A stretch of 64,000 nucleotides of DNA from Tritonibacter aquimaris. GTDB lineage: Bacteria; Pseudomonadota; Alphaproteobacteria; Rhodobacterales; Rhodobacteraceae. The translations under genes and the position numbers were made by a program. The stretch lies in the NCBI RefSeq assembly GCF_009617595.1, contig NZ_WIXK01000001.1, forward strand, positions 674,227 to 738,226, read 5' to 3'. Shown here one piece after another: positions 1 through 9,221 of the stretch. How positions within the stretch are numbered: position 1 is the first letter of the stretch; the number at the start of each line of letters is the position of its first letter. A model generated the notes under the pieces. The model worked only from the letters and a program-made list of their open reading frames with translations. It did no database searches and was not told the origin of the DNA.

Positions 1-245
1 ACCGCGGCCACTCCATGTCGGATCCGGCGAAATACCGTACCCGCGAAGAAGTGCAGAAAATGCGCGACGAGCGTGATCCGATCGAACAGGTCCGCGACAT
101 GCTGCTGACTGGCAAACACGCCACCGAAGATGAGCTGAAAGCGATCGACAAAGACATCAAGAACATTGTCAACCAGGCCGCGGATTTCTCCAAAGAAAGC
201 CCCGAACCTGCGCTCGAAGAGCTCTGGACCGACATCTACGCCTGA
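1..245 (+). CDS. pdhA: pyruvate dehydrogenase E1 component, alpha subunit (C-terminal part)
   Basis: This is the 3' end of a gene that begins before the window; the open frame enters at base 3 and stops with TGA at 243-245. The visible 80 residues begin RGHSMSDPAKYRTREEV, the conserved stretch near the C-terminus of thiamine-diphosphate E1 alpha subunits that contains the phosphorylation-loop serine region of the family. With PdhB it forms the E1 enzyme that decarboxylates pyruvate and reductively acetylates lipoyl groups on E2 in the cytoplasm. It lies directly upstream of pdhB and pdhC on the same strand, which supports the assignment. The N-terminal thiamine-diphosphate binding part cannot be seen here. 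Confidence 0.93.
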   Translation, partial: RGHSMSDPAKYRTREEVQKMRDERDPIEQVRDMLLTGKHATEDELKAIDKDIKNIVNQAADFSKESPEPALEELWTDIYA

Positions 246-255
246 GGTCGCTGAT

Positions 256-645
256 ATGCCCCATTTTGAAATACATGCGCGCGATGTGGAAGAGGCCAAG
301 GTGTTTTACACCGGCCTCTTCGGCTGGAGCTTTGCTCCGATGCCGGGTGGTGAAGATGCGGAATATCACCTGATCGAAGGCTCAGACATTGGTCTTGGCC
401 AAACGCTGACAGGCGGGCTGATGCGCCGCTTTGATGCAACGCCCGCCGCCGGCAGCCCGGTGCGCGGCGGCACAATGACATTTGAGGTGGCAGATTGCGA
501 TGAACGCTACGCCTGGGCGCTGGCCCATGGCGGCAGCGAAGCCCTGCCCCCCACTGATTACCCAGGCATAGGCCGCTGCGCCTATGTGGAAGATGGTCAA
601 GGAAACATCGTCGGGATGATCACCCCGGCCACTGAGGAAAACTAA
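256..645 (+). CDS. VOC family protein (glyoxalase/bleomycin-resistance fold)
   Basis: A 129-residue protein starting [20 protein letters not shown], typical of the vicinal oxygen chelate fold: a beta strand followed by a helix carrying the AxxFYxxLFGW pattern, and ending in a strand with [10 protein letters not shown]. Such proteins are metal-binding dioxygenase, isomerase or resistance proteins; the substrate cannot be read from sequence. An upstream in-frame start exists at 166 but would overlap pdhA by 80 bases, so the ATG at 256, just after the pdhA stop, is preferred. It ends 4 bases before pdhB, so it is almost certainly co-transcribed within the pdh operon. A role connected with pyruvate metabolism is inference from position only. 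Confidence 0.85.
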   Translation: MPHFEIHARDVEEAKVFYTGLFGWSFAPMPGGEDAEYHLIEGSDIGLGQTLTGGLMRRFDATPAAGSPVRGGTMTFEVADCDERYAWALAHGGSEALPPTDYPGIGRCAYVEDGQGNIVGMITPATEEN

Positions 646-649
646 AGAC

Positions 650-2023
650 ATGGCAACTGAAATCCTAATGCCCGCCCTGTCGCCCACGATGGAAGAGGGC
701 ACATTGGCCAAATGGCTGGTGAAAGAAGGCGATACCGTAAACTCCGGCGACATCCTGGCGGAAATCGAAACCGACAAAGCCACCATGGAATTTGAAGCCG
801 TGGACGAAGGTGTTGTGGGCAAGATCCTGATCGCGGAAGGCTCTGAAGGGGTCAAAGTGAACACTCTGATCGCAGTGCTGGTGGAAGAAGGCGAAACCTA
901 TGACGCCTCGGCTGCCGCGCCAAGCGCACCAGCCGCAGAAGAAGCCGCCCCCGCCGAGGCACCTACGGCGCCTGCAGCGGTGCCAGCTGCTGCCGCGGTT
1001 GAGGTGGTTGAGCTCGCGCCAGACTACCCCGAGGGCACTGAAATGGTTACCGTCACCGTGCGCGAAGCGCTGCGTGACGCCATGGCCGAAGAGATGCGCG
1101 GTGACGAAAACGTCTTCCTGATGGGCGAAGAAGTGGCCGAATATCAGGGCGCTTATAAAGTGTCGCAGGGCCTTCTGGATGAGTTCGGCTCCAAACGCGT
1201 CATCGACACGCCAATCACCGAGCACGGCTTTGCCGGTATTGCCACCGGTGCGGCCTTTGGTGGTCTGCGTCCGATCGTGGAATTCATGACCTTCAACTTT
1301 GCCATGCAGGCAATCGACCACCTGATCAACTCTGCTGCCAAGACGCTTTATATGTCCGGTGGTCAGATGGGTGCGCCGATGGTGTTCCGTGGCCCCAACG
1401 GTGCCGCAGCCCGCGTGGGCGCCCAGCACAGCCAGGACTATGCCGCATGGTACATGCAGGTGCCCGGTCTTAAGGTTGTGATGCCCTACTCTGCCGCAGA
1501 TGCCAAAGGTCTGATGAAGACCGCCATCCGCGACAACAACCCGGTGATCTTCCTGGAAAACGAGATCCTTTACGGTAAATCCTTTGAGGTTCCGAAACTG
1601 GATGATTTCACCATTCCGTTTGGCAAGGCCCGCATCTGGCGCGAAGGCTCTGATGTGACCATCGTCTCCTTTGGCATTGGCATGACCTATGCGCTGGAAG
1701 CGGCGGATAAGCTCGCCGAAGAGGGTATCTCGGCCGAAGTCATCGACCTGCGCACCCTGCGCCCGATGGATCTGCCCACCGTGCTGCAATCTGTGCGCAA
1801 AACCAACCGTCTGGTCACTGTCGAAGAAGGCTGGCCGCAGGGCTCTGTTGGCTCCTACATCGCATCCGAAGTCCAGCGCGAAGCGTTCGACTACCTTGAT
1901 GCGCCGGTTGTGACCTGCACCGGTAAGGATGTGCCGATGCCTTATGCGGCAAACCTTGAAAAACACGCGCTGATCACCACCGACGAAGTGGTCGCAGCCG
2001 TGAAACAAGTCACCTACCGCTAA
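650..2023 (+). CDS. pdhB: pyruvate dehydrogenase E1 component, beta subunit with N-terminal lipoyl domain
   Basis: This 457-residue protein has a lipoyl domain at residues 1-80, with lysine 43 in the ETDKATMEF motif as the lipoylation site. An alanine/proline-rich flexible linker follows (about 85-125), then a transketolase-like E1 beta domain (about 130-457) with [16 protein letters not shown] and the C-terminal transketolase fold. It is about 130 residues longer than E1 beta subunits lacking a lipoyl domain. The extra lipoyl domain on E1 beta is a known feature of several alphaproteobacteria, where the E1 subunit itself can carry acetyl groups. It acts with PdhA, with E2 encoded downstream. 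The lipoyl-coding DNA closely resembles that of pdhC (see findings). Confidence 0.96.
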   Translation: MATEILMPALSPTMEEGTLAKWLVKEGDTVNSGDILAEIETDKATMEFEAVDEGVVGKILIAEGSEGVKVNTLIAVLVEEGETYDASAAAPSAPAAEEAAPAEAPTAPAAVPAAAAVEVVELAPDYPEGTEMVTVTVREALRDAMAEEMRGDENVFLMGEEVAEYQGAYKVSQGLLDEFGSKRVIDTPITEHGFAGIATGAAFGGLRPIVEFMTFNFAMQAIDHLINSAAKTLYMSGGQMGAPMVFRGPNGAAARVGAQHSQDYAAWYMQVPGLKVVMPYSAADAKGLMKTAIRDNNPVIFLENEILYGKSFEVPKLDDFTIPFGKARIWREGSDVTIVSFGIGMTYALEAADKLAEEGISAEVIDLRTLRPMDLPTVLQSVRKTNRLVTVEEGWPQGSVGSYIASEVQREAFDYLDAPVVTCTGKDVPMPYAANLEKHALITTDEVVAAVKQVTYR

Positions 2024-2032
2024 GGACACGAG

Positions 2033-2302
2033 ATGTTCTGGAAAAAGAAACAACCGACCCAAGACATTGGCAGCCCAATGTTGATCGCCTTCCGGATAGA
2101 AAACGCAGACAGTACGCTTGCGGTGCATCTGGAGCCCGATCAACTGGGCAGCCCCGGCGAGGTTGGTGTCATGCTGGCGGATATTGCCCGCCAGATGGCA
2201 CGGGCTTTGGTGCAGTCAGGTTATGACGGCACCGAAGCGCAGGCTTTCAACCAGATCATCAACATTCTTAATGCAGAAGCAAACGCACCAACGCAGCCCT
2301 AA
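2033..2302 (+). CDS. small DUF5076-like protein in the pdh operon
   Basis: An 89-residue soluble protein beginning MFWKKKQPTQDIGSP. It resembles the DUF5076 family, which is small, of unknown function and often found between pdhB and pdhC in this bacterial group (family name recalled, not searched). It contains a predicted helix LADIARQMARALVQSG and lacks a signal peptide or membrane segment. It starts 9 bases after the pdhB stop and ends 33 bases before pdhC, so it is embedded in the operon. Its conserved position suggests a role in assembly or regulation of the dehydrogenase complex, but nothing in the sequence shows a catalytic site. Confidence 0.8.
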   Translation: MFWKKKQPTQDIGSPMLIAFRIENADSTLAVHLEPDQLGSPGEVGVMLADIARQMARALVQSGYDGTEAQAFNQIINILNAEANAPTQP

Positions 2303-2335
2303 TGGGTCGTAAGGTACAATAAGGAGGCATCGCCA

Positions 2336-3640
2336 ATGCCAACTGAAATTCTTATGCCAGCACTGTCGCCCACCATGGAAGAGGGGACTCTGGCGAAATG
2401 GCTCGTCAAAGAAGGCGATACCGTCTCCTCTGGCGATCTGATTGCCGAGATCGAAACCGACAAGGCCACCATGGAATTTGAAGCCGTGGATGAAGGTGTT
2501 GTGGGCAAGATCCTGATCGCGGAAGGCTCTGAAGGGGTGAAAGTGAACACCCTGATCGCAGTCCTTCTGGAAGACGGTGAAAGCGCAGATGACATCGCCA
2601 CAGGCGGATCCGCGGCCCCTGCCGCAGCGGCTGCCGAGGAGGCACCTGCTGCCGCCGAGAAAGCCGCCCCTGCGCCGGCTGCCGCCCCAGCTGCACCCGC
2701 AGCGGCAGATGGTACCCGCATCTTTGCATCGCCTCTGGCGCGCCGGATTGCGGCTGACAAAGGTCTCGACCTCAGCACCATCGCAGGCTCAGGCCCGCGC
2801 GGTCGTATCATCAAAGCAGACGTGGAAAACGCAACCGCAGCCCCCAAAGCTGCCGCCGCAGCCCCCGCAGCTGCCGCCGCCGCGCCCGCGCCTGCTGCAG
2901 CCCCCACCGGCCCCTCGGCCGATCAGGTTGCCAAAATGTACGAAGGTCGCGCGTTTGAGGAAATCAAACTCGACGGCATGCGCAAAACCATTGCTGCGCG
3001 CCTGTCTGAAGCCAAACAGACCATCCCGCATTTCTACCTGCGCCGCGACATCAAACTCGACGCGCTGCTGGCCTTCCGCTCACAGCTGAACAAACAGCTC
3101 GAAGGGCGTGGCGTAAAGCTCTCGGTCAATGATTTCATCATCAAAGCCGTGGCCAACGCGCTGCAGGCGGTGCCTGCTGCCAATGCGGTCTGGGCTGGTG
3201 ATCGTGTGCTGCAACTGAAACCGTCAGACGTGGCTGTTGCGGTTGCCATTGAGGGTGGCCTCTTCACCCCAGTTCTGCAGGACGCGGACATGAAATCGCT
3301 TTCGGCCCTGTCGGTTGAAATGAAAGACCTGGCCAAACGCGCCCGCGAACGCAAACTGGCCCCGCATGAATACCAGGGCGGCGCCTTTGCCATTTCCAAC
3401 CTTGGCATGTTTGGCATCGACAACTTTGACGCCATCGTGAACCCGCCACACGCAGGGATCCTTGCTGTGGGTGCAGGTGTCAAAAAACCGGTGATCGATG
3501 CCGAGGGCAATGTCTCTGCCGCCACCGTGATGAGCGTGACCATGTCGGTTGATCACCGCGTGATCGACGGCGCTGTTGGGGCAGACCTGCTCAAGGCGAT
3601 TGTTGAGAACCTGGAAAACCCGATGGTAATGCTTGCATAA
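2336..3640 (+). CDS. pdhC: pyruvate dehydrogenase E2, dihydrolipoamide acetyltransferase
   Basis: This 434-residue protein transfers acetyl groups from lipoyl arms to coenzyme A and forms the core of the complex. It has one lipoyl domain (1-80, lysine 43) and an Ala/Pro linker, then a peripheral subunit-binding domain (about 126-165, with [16 protein letters not shown] and GSGPRGRI). A second Ala/Pro linker leads to the catalytic domain (about 205-434). The catalytic motif DHRVIDG places His407 and Asp411 at the active site. The E3 gene is not visible and may lie downstream elsewhere. A ribosome-binding AAGGAGG precedes the ATG (2321-2327). The gene ends the operon, followed by a clear terminator. 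Confidence 0.97.
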   Translation: MPTEILMPALSPTMEEGTLAKWLVKEGDTVSSGDLIAEIETDKATMEFEAVDEGVVGKILIAEGSEGVKVNTLIAVLLEDGESADDIATGGSAAPAAAAAEEAPAAAEKAAPAPAAAPAAPAAADGTRIFASPLARRIAADKGLDLSTIAGSGPRGRIIKADVENATAAPKAAAAAPAAAAAAPAPAAAPTGPSADQVAKMYEGRAFEEIKLDGMRKTIAARLSEAKQTIPHFYLRRDIKLDALLAFRSQLNKQLEGRGVKLSVNDFIIKAVANALQAVPAANAVWAGDRVLQLKPSDVAVAVAIEGGLFTPVLQDADMKSLSALSVEMKDLAKRARERKLAPHEYQGGAFAISNLGMFGIDNFDAIVNPPHAGILAVGAGVKKPVIDAEGNVSAATVMSVTMSVDHRVIDGAVGADLLKAIVENLENPMVMLA

Positions 3641-3668
3641 GCTACCCTAAATTCAAAAAACCAAATCT

Positions 3669-3696
3669 GGGCCGGGCATTGTTCCGGCCCTTTTTT
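3669..3696 (+). terminator. Rho-independent terminator of the pdh operon
   Basis: A 7-bp perfect GC stem (GGGCCGG 3669-3675 with CCGGCCC 3684-3690) with an 8-base loop is followed by six T residues. It lies 28 bases after the pdhC stop. Confidence 0.9.
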
Positions 3697-3869
3697 ATTA
3701 ATGCATTCGGCAAATTGCAGGTCATAGCCATATAAAACCCGCTTTGAATCGTTTACGTAACAAAAATATTACAGACCGTTCAAATTGAATGGAAATTCCA
3801 TTTTTCCGTTTAGAATTCGAAAATCCGAAATGGACAATATGCGCGCAGGACACAACTGCAGAGCACAGC

Positions 3870-5594
3870 ATGAAACAGATCCTCGCCTTATCCGACGCAG
3901 GGAGATTCCTGCATTCGATGAATTTTCGCATTTCACTTTTGGTCTCGGCTTTCACCCTGATTGTTGCCATTCCGATTGCTTTTTACGCCGCCCTCCAGCT
4001 GGAGCGCATTTCCATTACCGCAGCCCGCGACATGCAATACGAACTCACCCGCGCTTTGGTCAAAGACGTGGCGCAACCGGTGCAGCTTGGCTTTTCCGGC
4101 ACCGTGGATGAACGGCTCAACTATGTGATTGAGCGCGCGGGCGAAAATTTCCAATACGCCCGCATCACCAAATCCAACGGCGTCATCATGAGCGAGCAAG
4201 GCAGCGCCATCGCCACAGATCAGCTCACCGCCCTGGAACAGCAGGTCGCCGAAAGCCTGACACCTTACACTTCTGAAGATGGTTTCCAGCTGATCTACCC
4301 GATCCTGTCGAAAAAGGGCAAATTGCGCGGCACGCTGGTGATGGTCTGGGATCCCGCCGCCACCTATGCGGCGCTGCGCAAAAGCCTGTGGCATGAGGCC
4401 GAAGCAGGCGCGGTGCTGCTGCTGATCGCCAGCACCATCTGCTTCCTGATCCTGCGTCGGGTTCTCAGCCGTCCACTGCGCGAGTTGGGCACCAGCGTCA
4501 ATCTGATCACCGCAGGCCAATATGATCGCAAACTCTCCACCAGTGAGCGCCGCGATGAACTGGGGGAAATCGCCCGCCGGATTGAAGGGCTGCAAATCAC
4601 CCTGGCTGAGGGGCGCGCCGCCACCAATGCCCGCATTCAGGATCAGCACGCCCAGACCCGCGCGGTTGACCAGCTGCGTCAGGGGCTGGCGGCTCTGGCC
4701 CGGCGCGACCTTGCCTATCGTATGAACGAACCCCTGCCCGGCTCCTACGAAGCCCTGCGCGAGGATTTCAACTCGGCGCTGGACGGTCTGTCCAACACCA
4801 TGGGTCAGGTGCTGGGCAGCGCCTCCGATATCTTAGGGCGCAGCTCTGATATCCGGCAAGGTTCCGGTGATCTCTCCGGCCGCATCCACAGCCAAAGCGA
4901 CGCGCTTGGCGACGTCGCCCAAAGCATGGGCGCGCTGACCCAATCGGTGCAAAACGCCGCCGAAGGTGCACGCACCGTCAACGCCATTGTCGGCCAGGCC
5001 GTCGACGAAGCGCAAAACAACGCCGCCGTGGTTGAACACGCGGTCTCTGCCATGCAGCAGATCGAAGCCAGCGCCAGCAAGATCGCCACCATCATCGCCA
5101 CCATTGATGACATTGCATTCCAGACCACTCTGCTCGCGCTGAATGCCGGGGTTGAGGCCGCGCGCGCAGGTGAATCTGGCGCAGGTTTTGCCGTGGTTGC
5201 ATCAGAAGTGCGCAACCTCGCCCTGCGCACCTCGCAGGCCGCAACCGAGATCAATACCCTGATCACCGATGCCACCTCCCATATCGAAAATGGTGTCAAC
5301 GAGGTGCATAATACCGGTGATGTGCTTCAGCATATCATCACCCGCATGAGCGAGATCTCCAACCGCGTCAGCGCCTCAGCCGAGGGTTTTGTCAGCGACA
5401 GCCAAGAGCTGCAGGCGCTGTCTGGCCGGGTTGATGAACTTGGCACCCTCAGCAGTGCCAATGATCAGATCGTGGAACGCAACACCCAATCGGTTGATCT
5501 TTTACGCGATGAGGCCGCCCATCTGGACACGCTTGCAGGGGCCTTTACCCTGCCCCGCACGCAGCAAACCAGCCCAAGCGCGGCTGCGGCCTGA
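3870..5594 (+). CDS. methyl-accepting chemotaxis protein
   Basis: A transmembrane chemoreceptor of about 574 residues. The sequence shows a first membrane segment at about 20-42 and a roughly 135-residue periplasmic sensor of unrecognised family. A second membrane segment lies at about 179-196, followed by a HAMP region and a long helical signalling domain. The conserved hairpin tip reads [20 protein letters not shown], with [13 protein letters not shown] following. It controls CheA kinase activity through methylation. The start is uncertain: the frame is open back to 3789, and ATGs occur at 3789, 3870 and 3918. The one at 3918 sits 13 bases after AGGGAG; 3870 was chosen as a compromise that keeps the full membrane helix. 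It lacks the C-terminal tethering pentapeptide seen in the receptor at 60962. Confidence 0.9.
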   Translation: MKQILALSDAGRFLHSMNFRISLLVSAFTLIVAIPIAFYAALQLERISITAARDMQYELTRALVKDVAQPVQLGFSGTVDERLNYVIERAGENFQYARITKSNGVIMSEQGSAIATDQLTALEQQVAESLTPYTSEDGFQLIYPILSKKGKLRGTLVMVWDPAATYAALRKSLWHEAEAGAVLLLIASTICFLILRRVLSRPLRELGTSVNLITAGQYDRKLSTSERRDELGEIARRIEGLQITLAEGRAATNARIQDQHAQTRAVDQLRQGLAALARRDLAYRMNEPLPGSYEALREDFNSALDGLSNTMGQVLGSASDILGRSSDIRQGSGDLSGRIHSQSDALGDVAQSMGALTQSVQNAAEGARTVNAIVGQAVDEAQNNAAVVEHAVSAMQQIEASASKIATIIATIDDIAFQTTLLALNAGVEAARAGESGAGFAVVASEVRNLALRTSQAATEINTLITDATSHIENGVNEVHNTGDVLQHIITRMSEISNRVSASAEGFVSDSQELQALSGRVDELGTLSSANDQIVERNTQSVDLLRDEAAHLDTLAGAFTLPRTQQTSPSAAAA

Positions 5595-5623
5595 TAGACG
5601 CCGCAGCACAAACCAGCCAAATC

Positions 5624-5660
5624 AAAGCCCCCGCAGATCAGATCTCTGCGGGGGCTTTCT
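5624..5660 (+). terminator. strong Rho-independent terminator
   Basis: A perfect 14-bp stem (AAAGCCCCCGCAGA 5624-5637 with TCTGCGGGGGCTTT 5645-5658) ends in CTTTCTTG. The A/T flanks make it usable on either strand; its position fits termination of the chemoreceptor transcript. Confidence 0.88.
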
Positions 5661-5775
5661 TGTTGAAAACGCGGATAAATCCACAAAAACGCCGATCCGC
5701 GCGCCGCTGTAAGATCATTTTTAAGATATTTCAGCTCATATACAGGCGTAACTTTAGCAAACCGATGGGTCTCCA

Positions 5776-6627
5776 ATGACGCCAAGTGCAAACAGCTACA
5801 ATGTGGTGCAGATCAAACCAGAGGGCTATGTCCACGCATCCGCCTTTGATGAAATCGCAGAAGGGGTTGCTGCGGGCATTCGCGAACTGGGTCATAACGT
5901 TGGCCAAAGCTTCAATGCCTTTGATCCCAATTGCATCAATATCGTGCTGGGTGCCCATCTGCTGCAACCCGATACCATTGATCTGCTGCCCGCCAATACA
6001 GTGATCTACAATTTTGAACAGCTCCACAAAGAGGGCTGGTTCATGAGCTCGGGCTACCGCGCCTTTATGGAACGGTTTCAGGTCTGGGACTACAGCGCGC
6101 ATAATCTCGACTTTCTCACAGGCTTCGATCTGAACCATGCTCCCAGACTGGTAGAGCTTGGCTATAGCGACGCCCTGAAGCGCATCCCCCGCGCTGACCT
6201 GCAAGACATCGATGTGCTGTTTTACGGCTCCACCAATGAACGCCGCCTCAAAGTGTTGCAGGATCTGCAATCGGCAGGGTTGAATGTACAGCTTTTGCAG
6301 GGCGTCTACGGTGCCCAGCGGGATGCCTTTATCGCCCGCGCCAAAGTGGTGCTGAATATGCACTTCTATGACACCAAGATCTTTGAACTCGCCCGCGTCT
6401 CATATCTGCTGGCCAACGAAAAAGCCGTGCTAAGCGAATACCACCCGGGCACCCATATGGATGCGGCGCTGAAACAGGCGCTTTGCCTCGCGCCTTACGA
6501 CGGTCTGGTGGACGCCTGCCTTGAGCTCGTGCGCGATGACACCAAACGCCGCGCCTTTGAGCAGGCCGGGTTTGACGCGTTTTCCCAGATGAAACAGGCA
6601 GATTACCTCAAACCGGTGCTGCACTGA
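5776..6627 (+). CDS. putative glycosyltransferase-like protein (GT-B type)
   Basis: A 283-residue cytoplasmic protein. Its C-terminal half carries DIDVLFYGSTNERRLKVL and a following Rossmann-like stretch ending in an acidic ELARVSYLLANEKAVLSE motif, which resembles the nucleotide-sugar-binding half of GT-B glycosyltransferases (CgeB/GT1-like). The N-terminal half contains VIYNFEQLHKEGW, also seen in uncharacterised relatives. The donor and acceptor are unknown. The gene is 41 bases upstream of a methyltransferase gene on the same strand, a pairing common in polysaccharide or glycan decoration. The assignment is by pattern only; a hypothetical protein label would also be defensible. Confidence 0.6.
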   Translation: MTPSANSYNVVQIKPEGYVHASAFDEIAEGVAAGIRELGHNVGQSFNAFDPNCINIVLGAHLLQPDTIDLLPANTVIYNFEQLHKEGWFMSSGYRAFMERFQVWDYSAHNLDFLTGFDLNHAPRLVELGYSDALKRIPRADLQDIDVLFYGSTNERRLKVLQDLQSAGLNVQLLQGVYGAQRDAFIARAKVVLNMHFYDTKIFELARVSYLLANEKAVLSEYHPGTHMDAALKQALCLAPYDGLVDACLELVRDDTKRRAFEQAGFDAFSQMKQADYLKPVLH

Positions 6628-6668
6628 TCCGCCACACCCGCCAAATTCCACGACAGAAGGTCTCCCAA

Positions 6669-7298
6669 ATGGAACATTCCCCCTCCGCCTTTGGTGAAAA
6701 CGTCACCGCCGTGCCAAAGCTGTTGAACATCGGCAGCGGCAAAAACTTCCGCGAGGATTGCGTCAACCTCGACATTCTTGACTATTGGAGCCCTGACATC
6801 CTGGCTGATCTCAGCCACAAGGATCTGCTGGGCCAGAACTTTGAAACCGATCGTTTTGGGGCACTGACGCTGCAAAAAGGCATGTTTGATGAAATCATCT
6901 GCAACGATGTGATCGAACATATCCCCGATCTGCTGCCTGCAATGACCAACTGTCTCGACATGCTGCGCGTGGGCGGCAATTTCAACATTCTGGTGCCTTA
7001 TGATCTGTCGTTTGGTGCCTGGCAGGATCCCACCCATGTGCGCGCCTTCAATGAGCGCAGCTGGAACTATTACACCGACTGGTTCTGGTATGTTGGCTGG
7101 ACCGAAGCGCGCTTCCACCTGCGTCAGATGAATTTCAACATGTCTGAAATCGGCCAGAAACTCCTGTCTGAAGGCATGGACCAAGAGGTGCTGATCCGCA
7201 CCCCGCGCGCAATCGATTCCATGTCGGTGGTGCTGGAAAAACAGCTGCTCTCCGATCAGGACAAACTGGTGCTGGAACACCACCGCAAACGCGGCTGA
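6669..7298 (+). CDS. class I SAM-dependent methyltransferase
   Basis: A 209-residue protein with motif I near the start (LLNIGSGKNF, residues about 18-27) and an acidic residue on strand two (VNLDILDYW). The post-motif block FDEIICNDVIEHIPDLLPAM (about 76-95) is diagnostic of the methyltransferase-11/23 class. The rest has a Trp/Tyr-rich insert (SWNYYTDWFWYVGW), which probably shapes the acceptor site. It uses S-adenosylmethionine; the methyl acceptor is unknown. It follows the glycosyltransferase-like gene by 41 bases and is likely co-transcribed with it, which hints at modification of a sugar or glycolipid. Confidence 0.85.
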   Translation: MEHSPSAFGENVTAVPKLLNIGSGKNFREDCVNLDILDYWSPDILADLSHKDLLGQNFETDRFGALTLQKGMFDEIICNDVIEHIPDLLPAMTNCLDMLRVGGNFNILVPYDLSFGAWQDPTHVRAFNERSWNYYTDWFWYVGWTEARFHLRQMNFNMSEIGQKLLSEGMDQEVLIRTPRAIDSMSVVLEKQLLSDQDKLVLEHHRKRG

Positions 7299-7324
7299 TC
7301 CGCGGTTTTCAGATATCTTTACAG

Positions 7325-7355
7325 CAGGCAGCCTTATAAAAGGGCTGCCTGTTTT
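7325..7355 (+). terminator. Rho-independent terminator
   Basis: A perfect 9-bp stem (CAGGCAGCC 7325-7333 with GGCTGCCTG 7343-7351) is followed by TTTT. It lies 27 bases after the methyltransferase stop. Confidence 0.82.
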
Positions 7356-7480
7356 GCCTCTGGCGCACCACGATCGTCGTTTTGCACCAGCTAGCTGCGC
7401 GCCTTAAACCAACATCCGCAGTCTGGCGCGCAGGGCACCGGTAACAGCACAATCAAGGCATTCAAATCCGAAACCGCGGC

Positions 7481-8290
7481 TTACTCGCGCCCGCTCACCA
7501 GCTGGTTCATGCTGATTGCAGGCTGGCTGCAGCCCGCTTCGCCGACAATCTTTGCAGGCACACCCGCAACGGTTTTAAACGGCGGCACTTCCGACAACAC
7601 AACCGAGCCCGCAGCAATGCGCGAACATTGCCCCACTTTGATATTGCCGAGCACTTTGGCCCCGGCCCCAATCAGTACCCCATCGCCAATTTTCGGGTGA
7701 CGGTCTTCTTCTTCCTTGCCGGTCCCGCCCAGAGTCACCGAATGCAGCATCGACACATTGTCGCCCACCACAGCAGTTTCGCCAATCACGATGGAATGGG
7801 CATGGTCGATCATAATGCCACGCCCCAGACGCGCCGCCGGGTGAATATCAACGCCAAAGATTTCCGATATCCGCATCTGGAAGAAATAGGCCAGATCATA
7901 ATCGCCCCGCGTATAGAGGTGATGCGCCACACGGTAAGCCTGCACCGCCTGATAGCCTTTGAAATAAAGGATCGGCTGCAGCAGACGATGGCAGGCCGGG
8001 TCGCGTTCAAACACGGCGCTAAGATCGGCGCGCGCCGCCTCAACCAGCTCTGGATTGTCCTGATAGGCCTGATCAACGATTTCGCGCAGGATCACCATCG
8101 ACATTTCATTGGAGCAGAGCTTGGCCGACACCCGATAAGACAGCGCTTTGCCCAGGGAGGCATGGTGCAGGATACAGGCATGGATCAGCCCGCCCAGCAG
8201 CGGCTGGTTTTGCACGGCAGCTTCTGCTTCCGTGGTGATCTGCGCCCAAACGGGATCAACAGTGGTAAGAGCGGTGCGCGTTTGGGACAT
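7481..8290 (-). CDS. cysE: serine O-acetyltransferase
   Basis: This 269-residue enzyme acetylates L-serine with acetyl-CoA, the first step of cysteine synthesis. An alpha-helical N-terminal domain (about 1-140) is followed by a left-handed beta-helix of hexapeptide repeats (about 145-250). The beta-helix includes GRGIMIDHAHSIVIGE, carrying the catalytic His, and VTLGGTGKEEEDRHPKIG. The frame is open 42 bases further upstream, but the ATG at 8290 follows an AGGAG ribosome-binding site and gives the usual family length. The short tail after the beta-helix probably includes the feedback-inhibition/O-acetylserine sulfhydrylase-binding end, here finishing LVSGRE rather than the classical Ile. It is a single gene with no sulfur-metabolism neighbours in view. 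Confidence 0.95.
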   Translation of the reverse strand: MSQTRTALTTVDPVWAQITTEAEAAVQNQPLLGGLIHACILHHASLGKALSYRVSAKLCSNEMSMVILREIVDQAYQDNPELVEAARADLSAVFERDPACHRLLQPILYFKGYQAVQAYRVAHHLYTRGDYDLAYFFQMRISEIFGVDIHPAARLGRGIMIDHAHSIVIGETAVVGDNVSMLHSVTLGGTGKEEEDRHPKIGDGVLIGAGAKVLGNIKVGQCSRIAAGSVVLSEVPPFKTVAGVPAKIVGEAGCSQPAISMNQLVSGRE

Positions 8291-8609
8291 TTCGGGTCTC
8301 CTGCTTATACGCTGTTCCAGACCTGCGGCCATGTGGTTACTATCGTTTTGATGCCCTCAAGCGGTTGCAATCAGGCGGGTTTTATCTGTCCAACAGCGTC
8401 GCAGGCCACAAGAACCTGCTGGCGCCGGACAGAATAGATATCCTAACCATCTAAGCCACAGAGTACCAAACGCAATCCCGTGATGCGACCTATTTCAAAA
8501 AATGATCGATTTCGTGATCGGATATTCAACGGAAACATCCCATCGCGCCAACACGTTACAGAAGCGATGACCAGTTACAGCCCCGCTTCAACCAGCGCAA
8601 AACGCCAGA
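8291..8609. other. intergenic stretch upstream of cysE
   Basis: No convincing gene. It must contain the cysE promoter. A run with two TTCAAAAAATGATCGAT-like AT-rich segments near 8490-8520 is the least GC-rich part. No clear operator, RNA gene or terminator was recognised. Confidence 0.5.
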
Positions 8610-8972
8610 TCAATCCACAAACGGGGTCGAGCCATCCCAGCCACCCGGCGCAGTCGAATGCGCAGGCGCTACAGATTGCACCGGGGCCACAGAACCGTAG
8701 CTGCTAACCGGAGCACCACCACCGCAGCGCCCGTGGAAATCCAGCCCCGAGGCACTGGGGGAGGTCACAAGCGTTGCAGCGCCATTGCCATGACAGGCCT
8801 GCGCGCGGATTTCGGCCTCGCTCCAGGCCGGGCCTGCGCTGCCGCTGAACGTGCCATCCGCATGTTGGTTAAACCGCAATTCATTCACCTGGGTCGCGCC
8901 GCCACCACAGGCCGACAGACCCGCTGCCAAACAGCCAACCAAAGGCAGCACCACTGCAAATCTCTTGCTCAT
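8610..8972 (-). CDS. small secreted lipoprotein of unknown function
   Basis: A 120-residue protein with a type II signal peptide (basic MSKRF, then a hydrophobic core) and lipobox LSAC with Cys22 as the lipidation site. The mature part contains a short block, FNQHADGTFSGSAGPAWSEA, followed by two further cysteines (in AQACHGN and HGRCGGG), and a Ser/Pro/Ala-rich tail. The function is not recognised. The ATG at 8972 is chosen because TTGGAGAG lies just upstream and because it gives a complete signal peptide; the frame is open further upstream. It stands alone between cysE and the GTA cluster, in the same orientation as both. Confidence 0.75.
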   Translation of the reverse strand: MSKRFAVVLPLVGCLAAGLSACGGGATQVNELRFNQHADGTFSGSAGPAWSEAEIRAQACHGNGAATLVTSPSASGLDFHGRCGGGAPVSSYGSVAPVQSVAPAHSTAPGGWDGSTPFVD

Positions 8973-9221
8973 AAATCTCTCCAATATCTTTTGGGGACGT
9001 CCTTTAGCCCCTGCGCATCTGTTCCCAGGCCTCACAATCACCAGCCCGTCGCGCAAATATCTACACACTCAAAACGATAGTCACCTTGCCGCCACACCGC
9101 CAGCCCCAATGCGCCACCGCTTTGTTTCAAAATGACAAACACCCGCAGTGCCATGCAACGATACCGCAGGCCCGGCGTTTCGGATCGCGTTTCGCTATGT
9201 CTATGAACGCGGCTGCTTCAG

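Noticed and set aside
665..2143. A 492-codon minus-strand open frame opposite pdhB
   Set aside because: Its codon positions mirror those of pdhB; no ribosome-binding site and no recognisable protein. GC-rich coding DNA often leaves the antisense frame open.
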